6,250 nt of DNA from Candidatus Poribacteria bacterium (GCA_028818995.1 JAPPMR010000570.1:1-6250); one strand, 5' to 3'; positions 1 through 5,564 are shown, counted from the stretch's first letter. Translations and numbers: made by a program. Notes: generated from the sequence alone by a model not told the origin.

Positions 1-683
1 AATACGGCGACATCACCCTCCCATTTCTGGTGCTACGCCGATTGGACTGCATCTTGGACGAGGACGGACGAAAAGAGAAAGCCATCAATATCTACAATGA
101 ATTCAAGGATAAGGTCCCCGAAGAAGCATTACCACCGATTATCACAGATAAGATAAACACCAACTTCTATAACATCTCCAAATACGACCTCTCTCGACTG
201 ACAGAAGACCCGACCAACATCCGCCTCAATTTTGAGAATTACCGCAACGGTTTCAGTCAGGATGTGCGCGACATCATTGATAACTTCGATCTGGATCGGT
301 TCATCGAACGGTTGCACAAAAACAATCGGCTGTTCCGATTCTGTGATAAGTTTACCGAGGTTGATTTGCACCCGAATGAAGTAGATAACCACACGATGGG
401 ACAAGTCTTTGAGGAGTTGCTCCGCCAACCGGATCCCAAGCTACGAGACCATGAGCGCGTTCCACTCACAGAAAATATCGAAGATTACTACCAACGCGAA
501 GTGAAACCGCACGTGCCGGACAGTTGGATAGACAGAAAGAAGGATAAGGTAGGCTACGAAATCAACTTCAATCGGTATTTCTACCAATACACGCCGCTGC
601 GCTCGTTGAAAGAAATCGCGGACGAATTGTTGGCACTGGAGCGAAAAAGTGAAGGATTGCTGAATGAGGTTTTAGAGTTATAA
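1..683 (+). CDS. hsdM: Type I R-M methyltransferase subunit HsdM, 5' partial, catalytic core deleted
   Basis: The reading frame is open from base 3 (YGDITLPF...), so the gene starts upstream of the window. HsdM normally pairs with HsdS and methylates adenine at the recognition site. Visible codons 1-141 match the N-terminal helical domain of HsdM: LPFLVLRRLD near the start, a YNISKYDL stretch, FxEVDLHP at 118-124, and NHTMGQVFEELL at 129-140. The next residues, PDPKLRDHERVPL (143-155), PHVPDSWIDR and the YTPLRSLKEI tail, belong to the extreme C-terminus of the same family. Between them the whole SAM-dependent methyltransferase domain is absent: there is no FTPREV, no DPxCGTGG and no NPPF/NPPY. 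The join lies near bases 423-431 and is in frame. The product could fold as a helical stub but should not methylate DNA. Family membership is strongly supported; loss of function is inferred from the missing motifs. Confidence 0.88.
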   Translation, partial: YGDITLPFLVLRRLDCILDEDGRKEKAINIYNEFKDKVPEEALPPIITDKINTNFYNISKYDLSRLTEDPTNIRLNFENYRNGFSQDVRDIIDNFDLDRFIERLHKNNRLFRFCDKFTEVDLHPNEVDNHTMGQVFEELLRQPDPKLRDHERVPLTENIEDYYQREVKPHVPDSWIDRKKDKVGYEINFNRYFYQYTPLRSLKEIADELLALERKSEGLLNEVLEL

Positions 684-688
684 TTTAC

Positions 689-717
689 TGGATAAAAAGT
701 AGACAATGTGGTATAAT
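689..717 (+). promoter_or_regulatory. Extended -10 promoter ahead of uma2
   Basis: TATAAT at 712-717 is preceded by TGG (709-711), giving an extended -10 element. A weak -35 (TGGATA, 689-694) lies 17 bp upstream. It begins just after the hsdM stop and leaves an untranslated leader of roughly 100 nt before uma2. The block 684-719 matches the block at 3306-3341 at 30 of 36 positions. A second AT-rich -10-like box (cataat, about 721-726) follows directly. Confidence 0.6.
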
Positions 718-821
718 ATGGCATAATATCTACTATACTGGCAAGATGCCTGAAGGTAAATTGTGCTTATTTTAATGGGATCTATTCGTTTCAATATTTC
801 CAGAGATAAACGGAGGAAATT

Positions 822-1430
822 ATGGCGATAAGTGCTGTTCAAACATACCTGAGCCCAGAAGAATACATCACTTTAGAACGTAAAGCAAAACCCGACGCGA
901 ACACAGTCAGAAACGAATACATCCACGGTGAAATTATCGCTATGTCCGGTGCAAGTTTTACACATAATCTTATTAAAGGGAATATCTTTGTTCAACTCCA
1001 CAATCGCTTGATAGAAAGCAGTTGTGTCGTTTTTGCGAATGAAATGCGTGTCGGTATCCCTTCAGCAAAATCCTACTTTTATCCTGATGTAGGTGTCGTT
1101 TGTGATGAACCCCGTTTTGAGGACGAGGTTTTTGACACACTCCTGAACCCGATTGTTATTGTGGAGGTACTCTCTCCGAGTACCGAGGGCTATGACAGAG
1201 GTGAAAAGTTCTCGCGCTACCGACAGATCGATACCTTGAAAGAATATATCCTTGTTTCACAAGATAGCGTGAACGTTGAACGTTTTCTGCGAAAGCGTGA
1301 TGACTGGAGTTACACTTTCTTTCAAAGACTTGAGCAGCACCTTCCGCTAACTTCTCTGCAGTGCGAATTACCCTTGCAGGAAATATATGGGCGCGTCACA
1401 TTTCCTGAAGCGTCTGAAGGCGCAAACTAA
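822..1430 (+). CDS. Uma2 family PD-(D/E)XK endonuclease-like protein
   Basis: 202 aa, the normal full length for the Uma2/DUF820 family (about 190 aa), which has a restriction-endonuclease fold. Motifs seen: a conserved E near the N-terminus (NEYIHGEIIAMSG, 31-43), YPDV with D89 as the metal-binding aspartate, IVEVLSPST with E115 (the canonical lysine of ExK is replaced, here EVL), K129 in the GEKFSRYRQ segment, and Y142 in KEYILVSQD. This is the usual Uma2 constellation, so the catalytic site looks intact. The start is well defined: GGAGG at 812-816 lies 5 nt before ATG. Uma2 proteins occur in large paralogous sets in cyanobacteria and some other bacteria; their biological role is not settled. 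It follows the broken hsdM after its own promoter, so it is probably an independent cargo gene and not part of the R-M system. Confidence 0.9.
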   Translation: MAISAVQTYLSPEEYITLERKAKPDANTVRNEYIHGEIIAMSGASFTHNLIKGNIFVQLHNRLIESSCVVFANEMRVGIPSAKSYFYPDVGVVCDEPRFEDEVFDTLLNPIVIVEVLSPSTEGYDRGEKFSRYRQIDTLKEYILVSQDSVNVERFLRKRDDWSYTFFQRLEQHLPLTSLQCELPLQEIYGRVTFPEASEGAN

Positions 1431-1507
1431 AAGTTTACGCTAAAAAAAACTAAATGCCTCTGACTCGCTCAGCAGAGAGTCTTGAATATGGAGACAGGGA
1501 TATAGTG

Positions 1508-2290
1508 ATGGAACGATTTAGAACGTGGCATGAAATTTTAATGGAACGTCTTTCTGATCCAGAAGATGTTATCGGCTACCTTGAAGTTTCTCTTGAAGAA
1601 TATTTAGATGATGGCGACAAGGCATTTTTTCTAAAGGGAATAAAGAACGTCATAGAAGCACAAGGTGGGATTCTTAGCGTTTCAGAACACGTAGGCATTG
1701 ATCCAAGGTTTCTTTCAGACGCTGTAAACAATGGATCCATGCCACCTTTTCATATCCTTAGTTCAATTTTCACCTCTTTTGGAGCGGAGGCTCCCATTAA
1801 TCTACCGTCGAAAATGGTATCTGAACAAGCTGCAGCGAAAAATTTTACTGAAAGGCAATTACAGAATATTAAATACTGGACAGGGCTATGTGAGCATTTA
1901 GACCGGCGAGACAGCTGTCTACAACGACCAACGGCTAATGCGTCTCATTACCAAGATTTGCAGATTGGCATAAAGGGTTTTTCGTTAAGAGCAAGGCAGA
2001 CTATTAAACATAAGGAAATCAGTGCTTCGTTGGTCATGAGGGGTGCGAATGCAATAGGTCACTTCTACACTTTAAGGGTGCAGGAAGAAGAAATTGAGAA
2101 AGACTTTGGTGACAAATTGGAATGGTGGGCAAAAGCAAAATCTGAGAAACGCGTGGCTTTCAGAAATCAAGAGGCGGATCCTACCGATGAGAAAGATTGG
2201 CATAATCAACACGAATGGTTGGTTGATACGCTTGAAAAATTCTATGCGATATTTCGTCCTCGACTTGAAAAATTAATGGTGGGGGTTTAG
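1508..2290 (+). CDS. HTH (antitoxin-like) + DUF4268 fusion protein
   Basis: 260 aa from the chosen ATG. Residues about 8-92 resemble the small addiction-module antidote regulators: DPEDVIGYLEVSLEEYLDDGD followed by FLKGIKNVIEAQGGI, SEHVGIDPRFLSDAV and FHILSSIFTSFG, which reads as a lambda-repressor-like helix-turn-helix. Residues about 114-256 match DUF4268: YWTGL at 123-127, HYQDLQIGIKGF, the EEIEKDFGDKLEWW block at 194-207, the ADPTD...WHNQHEWL block at 223-238, and FYAIFRPRLEKL at the end. DUF4268 is usually found at the C-terminus of restriction-type or defence-linked proteins; its function is not established. An in-frame ATG exists at 1454, but it directly follows a TAA with no ribosome site. 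The ATG at 1508 has GGAGACAGGG (1490-1499) about 8 nt upstream and starts close to where homologous antitoxin-type domains start. No toxin partner is seen next to it. Confidence 0.72.
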   Translation: MERFRTWHEILMERLSDPEDVIGYLEVSLEEYLDDGDKAFFLKGIKNVIEAQGGILSVSEHVGIDPRFLSDAVNNGSMPPFHILSSIFTSFGAEAPINLPSKMVSEQAAAKNFTERQLQNIKYWTGLCEHLDRRDSCLQRPTANASHYQDLQIGIKGFSLRARQTIKHKEISASLVMRGANAIGHFYTLRVQEEEIEKDFGDKLEWWAKAKSEKRVAFRNQEADPTDEKDWHNQHEWLVDTLEKFYAIFRPRLEKLMVGV

Positions 2291-2296
2291 GTCTGA

Positions 2297-2497
2297 GCGT
2301 TCAGCGATCAATTGAAACGCAAATCTTACATAGTAGTGCTATCACGTCTGGATACATTGGCACCAGCGCATACGGCGCAACATCGTATTGCCTTATTGTT
2401 TCTGTGCCATCTGATATTGTTTTGGTACCGGGAGGCAGAACGAGAAGCCTTAATGAGATTCGTTCAAGTGCATACGGATGATGTGGAGGTAAATAAT
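2297..2497 (+). pseudogene. Remnant of Rpn-family nuclease (C-terminal part of the domain)
   Basis: The frame opens after a TGA at 2294-2296 and continues without a stop into the gene that starts at 2498. It encodes HLILFWYREAEREALMRFVQ and then VHTDDVEVNN. This resembles the end of the nuclease domain of Rpn/PD-(D/E)XK 'transposase' family proteins, which continues in homologues into the MIKSTAE... segment. The N-terminal roughly 200 residues with the catalytic PD-(D/E)XK residues are absent; the DUF4268 gene ends just upstream at 2290. The only early start is a TTG at 2312 without a ribosome site. I read this as a 5'-truncated gene. The family call rests on recall of this C-terminal pattern and is moderate. 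Confidence 0.5.
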
Positions 2498-3031
2498 ATG
2501 ATAAAATCAACAGCAGAAACGCTTTTTGAAAAAGGCTTTGAGCAAGGCTTTGCAATAGGCTTTGAGGAAGGCAGAATAATAGGGAAAACAAAAGTTATTC
2601 AGCAAGACATTACAAAAAATATTGCAAAAATTGTTGAACAGGGCATCGCAATAGGTATTGAGCAAGACATTGCAAAAGACATTGAAAACGTTGTTCAGCA
2701 AGCCAAAGTGAAAATTATTCAGAAGGGCATTGCAAAAGACATTGAAAACGTTATTCAGCAAGCTAAAGCAATAGGTATTGAGCAAGACATTGCAAAAGAC
2801 ACTGATAAAACTATTGAACAGGGCATTGTAATAGGTATTGAGCAGGGCATCGCAAAAGTTATTGAGCAAGCCAAAGTCGAGATATATCGTGCTTGGCAAG
2901 CAGATTGGGAAAAACGAAGACAGGCAGCAGCAGAAAAAGGACTTCCCTTTAACGACCCGCCGCCACCAAATTCAAATAATAACGACTCTCAAGAATCAAT
3001 ACCTTCGCCAAAAATGGACAATCCTTCATAA
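2498..3031 (+). CDS. Repeat-rich C-terminal portion of Rpn-type protein, possibly translated alone
   Basis: 177 aa from ATG 2498, which has GGAGG (2485-2489) 8 nt upstream. Residues 1-28 (MIKSTAETLFEKGFEQGF...) match the segment following the nuclease domain of Rpn-like proteins, where GxxxG/EQG repeats are common. Residues 29-128 are five 20-residue repeats built on a pattern like GIAIGIEQDIAKDIENVVQQ, alternating hydrophobic and charged positions, probably helical or coiled coil. The tail has a WQADWEKRRQAAAEKGLPF motif (about 134-152), then a PPPP and Asn/Ser-rich disordered end. No catalytic nuclease residues remain. Either this is simply the surviving 3' end of a decayed gene, or an internal start rescues a small self-associating protein. 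An alternative longer reading from TTG 2312 (239 aa) is possible but lacks a ribosome site. Confidence 0.55.
   Translation: MIKSTAETLFEKGFEQGFAIGFEEGRIIGKTKVIQQDITKNIAKIVEQGIAIGIEQDIAKDIENVVQQAKVKIIQKGIAKDIENVIQQAKAIGIEQDIAKDTDKTIEQGIVIGIEQGIAKVIEQAKVEIYRAWQADWEKRRQAAAEKGLPFNDPPPPNSNNNDSQESIPSPKMDNPS
2581..2880 (+). repeat. Five tandem 60-bp coding repeats
   Basis: Five consecutive 60-bp units begin at about 2581, 2641, 2701, 2761 and 2821, with no indels between them. Units 2 and 3 share a near-identical core (cattgcaaaagacattgaaa, then acgtt, then cagcaagc), while units 1, 4 and 5 are more diverged. A recurring attgagcaagacattgcaaa phrase starts at about 2657 and 2777. Because 60 is a multiple of 3, copy-number change would keep the protein frame. 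Confidence 0.85.
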
Positions 3032-3305
3032 CTACAAAACACAATCATAAGCGTCGATTTTGGAAATAACAACCGCCTCGCTCCCAGACCCGGTAGATTC
3101 GGTTTTGCGGTGTACTCACCCCGGGGAATGCCTATAAGGAACCTTCATACCGTTGATTCATGCGATCTGCATTCCTAACCGAACTGGATACTACGCGGCA
3201 ACCTTATTGACACTATGGTTCGGTTTCCTAACACCACCGTATCCTGAAACAGACGTGAAAACCGGCATTTTCTTAAAACCGAATCGCTCTGTGGCGAATT
3301 CATCA
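3032..3305. other. Non-coding spacer with decayed inverted repeats
   Basis: I see no supportable gene here. An 11-bp perfect inverted repeat, GATTCGGTTTT (3096-3106) and AAAACCGAATC (3275-3285), brackets about 190 bp. Nested inside is an 8-bp pair, AACCGAAC (3177-3184) and GTTCGGTT (3218-3225). A CGGTT core recurs and a TTCCTAAC phrase appears on either side of the inner pair, suggesting a degenerate dispersed repeat or small non-autonomous element. No transposase and no clear target-site duplication were found. Confidence 0.45.
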
Positions 3306-3310
3306 TTTAC

Positions 3311-3339
3311 TTGGTAAGCAGTAGAAAGTGTGGTATAAT
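3311..3339 (+). promoter_or_regulatory. Extended -10 promoter of the small-protein/GIY-YIG/nuclease operon
   Basis: -35 TTGGTA (3311-3316), 17-bp spacer, TGG + TATAAT (-10 at 3334-3339). This is near consensus for a housekeeping sigma factor. Transcription should begin near 3346, inside the palindrome at 3343-3368, giving a short leader of about 55 nt before the 3400 start. The block is 30/36 identical to the promoter at 684-719. Confidence 0.7.
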
Positions 3340-3342
3340 ATC

Positions 3343-3368
3343 TCAAGGTTAAAAATTTTTAATCTTGA
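3343..3368. promoter_or_regulatory. 26-bp palindrome at the transcription start, candidate operator
   Basis: TCAAG, then a G/T mismatched position around a TTAAAAATTTTTAA core, then CTTGA: 12 of 13 pairs match, centred at 3355/3356. It starts 3 bp after the -10 box, where a bound repressor would block initiation. It could instead form a weak, AU-rich hairpin in the leader RNA. The helix-turn-helix protein encoded at 1508 is one possible ligand, but nothing in the sequence shows that. Confidence 0.5.
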
Positions 3369-3399
3369 TCAGCCTTTTCAGAGGTGAGGAGACTATAAA

Positions 3400-3660
3400 A
3401 TGTGTGTTGAACGTTTAACGATAGCAGAAATGGAGCGGAAATATCCAAATGAGTGGTTGTTTATTATTGAACCTAAAACTCGTGAGAATACGACTCACCT
3501 CGTCTCTGGAATAGTTCAAGGGCATAGCAAATCGCGCAATGATGTATATGAGGCATCAAGAAAATTCAAGGGCGACGCAGCTATAAGGTGGACGGGTGAT
3601 GATACATCTCAAGAACAAAGACCTAAAATGCCTTTATATAGACCAAGAAATCTAAATTAG
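3400..3660 (+). CDS. Hypothetical 86-aa protein, first gene of the operon
   Basis: 86 aa with a good ribosome site (GAGGTGAGGAG, 3381-3391, about 8 nt before ATG). Pattern: an N-terminal MxxxKYPNEW motif (11-19), a beta-like WLFII (19-23), LVSGIVQGHS (34-43), an alpha-like DVYEASRKFKG (48-58) and AIRWTGDD (61-68), then a basic, proline-containing tail. The yPxeW...G.v..hS...dv...kg....i..tG order resembles small conserved hypotheticals, common in cyanobacteria and often of unknown function. No signal peptide, membrane segment or catalytic motif. It is 25 bp upstream of the GIY-YIG gene in the same direction, so it is probably co-transcribed with it. I do not assign a function. Confidence 0.72.
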   Translation: MCVERLTIAEMERKYPNEWLFIIEPKTRENTTHLVSGIVQGHSKSRNDVYEASRKFKGDAAIRWTGDDTSQEQRPKMPLYRPRNLN

Positions 3661-3685
3661 CGGACAAAGTAAAAGGAGGCTAAAA

Positions 3686-4030
3686 ATGGCACGAATAGGA
3701 CCGATGAATGTCACCGACGGTAACAAGACGTACCAATTTGTTGTTTACGATTTAGAGGGACCAGAATACAATGCGCCAGGGGTCTATATATTTTCAAAAG
3801 GCAGCCCTAATGCGCAAGGTGGAAACAATCACCAATTTTTATACATTGGTCAAACAGACGGTCTTAGAGATAGATTGGGGCCAGGTCATCATAAATGGAA
3901 TGAAGCACTCAGTCATGGAATGAACTATATTTCTGTCTATGTACCTTACCCAATCGAGTCACGCTCTAATATTGAGAGGATTTTAGTTCAGCATTTTAAA
4001 CCACCTCTCAACGACCGGTTAATACGATAA
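3686..4030 (+). CDS. Single-domain GIY-YIG nuclease-like protein
   Basis: 114 aa; AAGGAGG (3673-3679) lies 6 nt before ATG, an excellent ribosome site. The GIY-YIG fold can be followed from end to end: GVY (32-34) on the first strand, FLYIGQT with YIG at 53-55, arginines in LRDRLGPGHHKW (R61/R63), histidines 68-69, E97 in NIERILVQHF as the metal-binding glutamate, and N109 in PPLND as the conserved terminal asparagine. All expected catalytic positions are present, so a metal-dependent DNA (or RNA) nickase/endonuclease is plausible. The GVY-to-YIG distance is longer than usual because of a Gly/Asn-rich insertion (38-50). No DNA-binding domain is attached, unlike homing enzymes or UvrC, so it may depend on a partner. 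It lies in the middle of the operon, 25 bp after the 86-aa gene and 59 bp before the PD-(D/E)XK-like gene. Confidence 0.85.
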   Translation: MARIGPMNVTDGNKTYQFVVYDLEGPEYNAPGVYIFSKGSPNAQGGNNHQFLYIGQTDGLRDRLGPGHHKWNEALSHGMNYISVYVPYPIESRSNIERILVQHFKPPLNDRLIR

Positions 4031-4040
4031 AGAATACCCT

Positions 4041-4058
4041 TTAGGAGAATTAGGAGAG
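4041..4058 (+). repeat. Tandem 9-bp Shine-Dalgarno-like duplication ahead of the nuclease gene
   Basis: TTAGGAGAA (4041-4049) is followed at once by TTAGGAGAG (4050-4058). About 10 nt further is ATG-TAA (4069-4074), a start codon followed directly by a stop. The working ribosome site of the next gene appears to be AAAAGGAAAG (4074-4083), 6 nt before its ATG. Confidence 0.35.
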
Positions 4059-4089
4059 CATTCCGCAAATGTAAAAGGAAAGATAAATT

Positions 4090-4821
4090 ATGAATAGCGA
4101 AAGAGAAAATTATGAAAAAGCCATAGGTAATCTGATTAAAATTATGGCATCAGAAACAAAAGGTCAGGACCTTGTTGATAACTATGTACGCTTTTTAAAA
4201 AAAGAATATCCACGATTGGCAATTTCTTATCAACAACGATTGGAAGCCAATCCTACGGGTGGAAGAGCTGAAGCAGTAACGTTTCATTTTTTAAAAACCT
4301 GCGTTGATGAGGTAAAAATAAATGAGCATCCAAGGGACGGAGGGACGGATTTTCTGTGTAAAACTGCGGATTCTGAATTTATTGCCGAAGTTACCAGTAT
4401 AACGACTGATACCGTAACGAAGAAATCTGGATTAAAAGACGATCTTACCGAAGGAACTACTGTTCAGACTTTTTCTCCAATTACTCAGAAGTTATGTGAC
4501 ACCGTGAATAGTAAGGAATCCCAGATGTCAAAATATAATTATCCTGGCATTCTGGTAATTGCATCAGATCATCCTTTAGCCGATACCCTTTTTGATCCTT
4601 TTGACGCTCAACGCTTACTCGTGGGAGATATGAAGATCGGATTTTCAATTGCTACCATGAGACAAGAGATGCAAGAGAGAAGTACCACAAATGTAACGGA
4701 ATTAAAATATAGTTGCTTTCTGCAAGTGAATCAAGATTGGGACGTTTGTAACCGCAGCATTTCGGCAGTCTTACTATTCCATATATCAGGAGCTAGTAGT
4801 GCTTCAATATTGAGTTTATGA
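4090..4821 (+). CDS. PD-(D/E)XK-like nuclease, candidate Argonaute-associated effector, probably 3'-truncated
   Basis: 243 aa. After an N-terminal helical region (1-55) comes a restriction-endonuclease-like core: E61 in GGRAEAVTFHFL, D87 in RDGGTDFLC, and E100 in FIAEVTS (the PD-(D/E)XK pattern with threonine in the lysine position), then a helix ITQKLCDTVNSKESQMSKY (131-149) that resembles the K/Q-rich helix following the active site in RecB/Mrr-like nucleases, and the strand GILVIASD (153-160). The T for K exchange may lower activity or the lysine may come from elsewhere. The C-terminus (ISAVLLFHISG...) stops 8 bp before a palindromic element and looks cut short, though this is uncertain. 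The gene sits directly upstream of an Argonaute PIWI fragment; catalytically inactive long Argonautes are known to be paired with nuclease effectors that kill or cure the infected cell. That pairing here is inference. Confidence 0.65.
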   Translation: MNSERENYEKAIGNLIKIMASETKGQDLVDNYVRFLKKEYPRLAISYQQRLEANPTGGRAEAVTFHFLKTCVDEVKINEHPRDGGTDFLCKTADSEFIAEVTSITTDTVTKKSGLKDDLTEGTTVQTFSPITQKLCDTVNSKESQMSKYNYPGILVIASDHPLADTLFDPFDAQRLLVGDMKIGFSIATMRQEMQERSTTNVTELKYSCFLQVNQDWDVCNRSISAVLLFHISGASSASILSL

Positions 4822-4829
4822 GTTAAATT

Positions 4830-4902
4830 AGGTTCGTAGTAGGGCAATTCATTGCCCGTTATTGGCTCGTGGACGTGCGATAAATCGCACTACTACGAAC
4901 CT
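4830..4902. repeat. 73-bp cloverleaf-like palindromic element (MITE/REP-like)
   Basis: Outer 12-bp perfect inverted repeats AGGTTCGTAGTA (4830-4841) and TACTACGAACCT (4891-4902) enclose two perfect hairpins: GGGCAATTCATTGCCC (4842-4857) and GTGCGATAAATCGCAC (4875-4890), joined by 17 bp (4858-4874). The whole can fold as a three-way junction, in DNA or RNA. It codes for nothing convincing. It lies exactly between the end of the nuclease frame and the surviving Argonaute frame. Such structure is typical of dispersed non-autonomous repeats; copies elsewhere in the genome cannot be seen from here. Confidence 0.85.
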
Positions 4903-4922
4903 GACCTCAAACTCAAAGTTGA

Positions 4923-5564
4923 AAGAATACTAGTACAGCACAGGTATTCAATGAGCGCGGAGAAGGGGTTATTCTGCGAGGCGGTACAGCACAAATCTCG
5001 AAGGACGACAAGCAAATTCACTTATCTGCCGAGGACGCTCATAACTTGCTCAAAAATGCTTTGCAGATTTATCAGAAGGAACACAAGAATTTTCCAGCGC
5101 GGGTGGTTATTCATAAGAGTTCAAAACACAACACTGATGAAATTACCGGTTTCGAGAAAGCCTTGCAAGATTGCTCTATTGAACTTGAGTTAGCAGATTT
5201 TGTAAGTGTAACAGACTCCAGTACACGGTTATTTCGTGGCAATCGTTACCCACCGCTACGTGGGACTTTTTTTGACTTGGAAGGAGAATCTTTTGGGCTT
5301 TACACGAAGGGGAGTGTAGATTTTTTTTCTACCTACCCAGGAATGTATGTGCCAAGTCCCTTAGGGTTTCGCTGTGATCAGGTTGCTGCAACGCCTCGTT
5401 ATCTTGCTCAAGAGATTTTGGGATTGACAAAAATGAATTGGAATAATGCACAGTTTGACGGTAGAGAGCCAATTACGCTTCGTTGTACCCGTCAAGTAGG
5501 GCAAATACTTAAGTACTTTGGTGCAAATGATAATTATCAACCGTATTATCGATTTTATATGTAA
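4923..5564 (+). pseudogene. Prokaryotic Argonaute, C-terminal PIWI fragment (inactive type), 5'-truncated
   Basis: The frame is open from 4923 (after TGA 4920-4922) for 213 codons. It starts TSTAQVFNERGEGVILRGG, continues through PARVVIHKSSKHN, NRYPPLRGTFFDLE, YPGMYVPSPLGF, EILGLTKMNWNNAQFDG, PITLRCTRQVGQIL and ends in YRFYM. This is the order of conserved segments of the PIWI domain of long pAgos, including the characteristic aromatic-Met C-terminus that anchors in the guide pocket. The position that carries the catalytic Asp in active Argonautes (an RDG-type motif) reads HKSS, so the nuclease tetrad is broken, as in long-B pAgos that act with partner effectors. N, PAZ, MID and the start of PIWI are missing (long pAgos are usually 650-800 aa). 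No convincing start codon with ribosome site exists; TTG at 5046 is possible but would lose still more. Probably non-functional. Confidence 0.8.

Noticed and set aside
746..775. Nine-codon ORF (MPEGKLCLF) in the uma2 leader
   Set aside because: There is no convincing ribosome site and no sign of an attenuator structure.
1420..1440. Hairpin GCGcAAACT-AAA-AGTTTaCGC at the uma2 stop, followed by an A-run
   Set aside because: A rho-independent terminator needs a T-run after the stem; here the run is A on the + strand, and on the - strand the T-run lies before the stem.
1454..1507. ATG at 1454 as start of the HTH-DUF4268 gene
   Set aside because: It directly follows an A-run and TAA with no Shine-Dalgarno; ATG 1508 has one and fits the domain start better.
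2312..2497. TTG at 2312 as the start of a 239-aa protein
   Set aside because: There is no ribosome site and the N-terminus is the middle of a family domain; it is better read as a truncated gene.
2581..2880. Regular repeats considered as a CRISPR array
   Set aside because: Units are contiguous 60-bp coding repeats with no unique spacers, in an open frame.
2507..2899. Open frame on the - strand across the repeat region
   Set aside because: Low-complexity shadow (FCNVLLN-type repeats) of the + strand tandem repeats; no ribosome site and no family resemblance.
4918..4945. A frame here encodes ERILVQH, identical to seven residues of the GIY-YIG protein (3974-3994)
   Set aside because: Only about 17 of 23 bases match, the similarity ends at once on both sides, and the Argonaute frame through the same bases (TSTAQVFNERGEG) is the one with family motifs. 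Probably coincidence.
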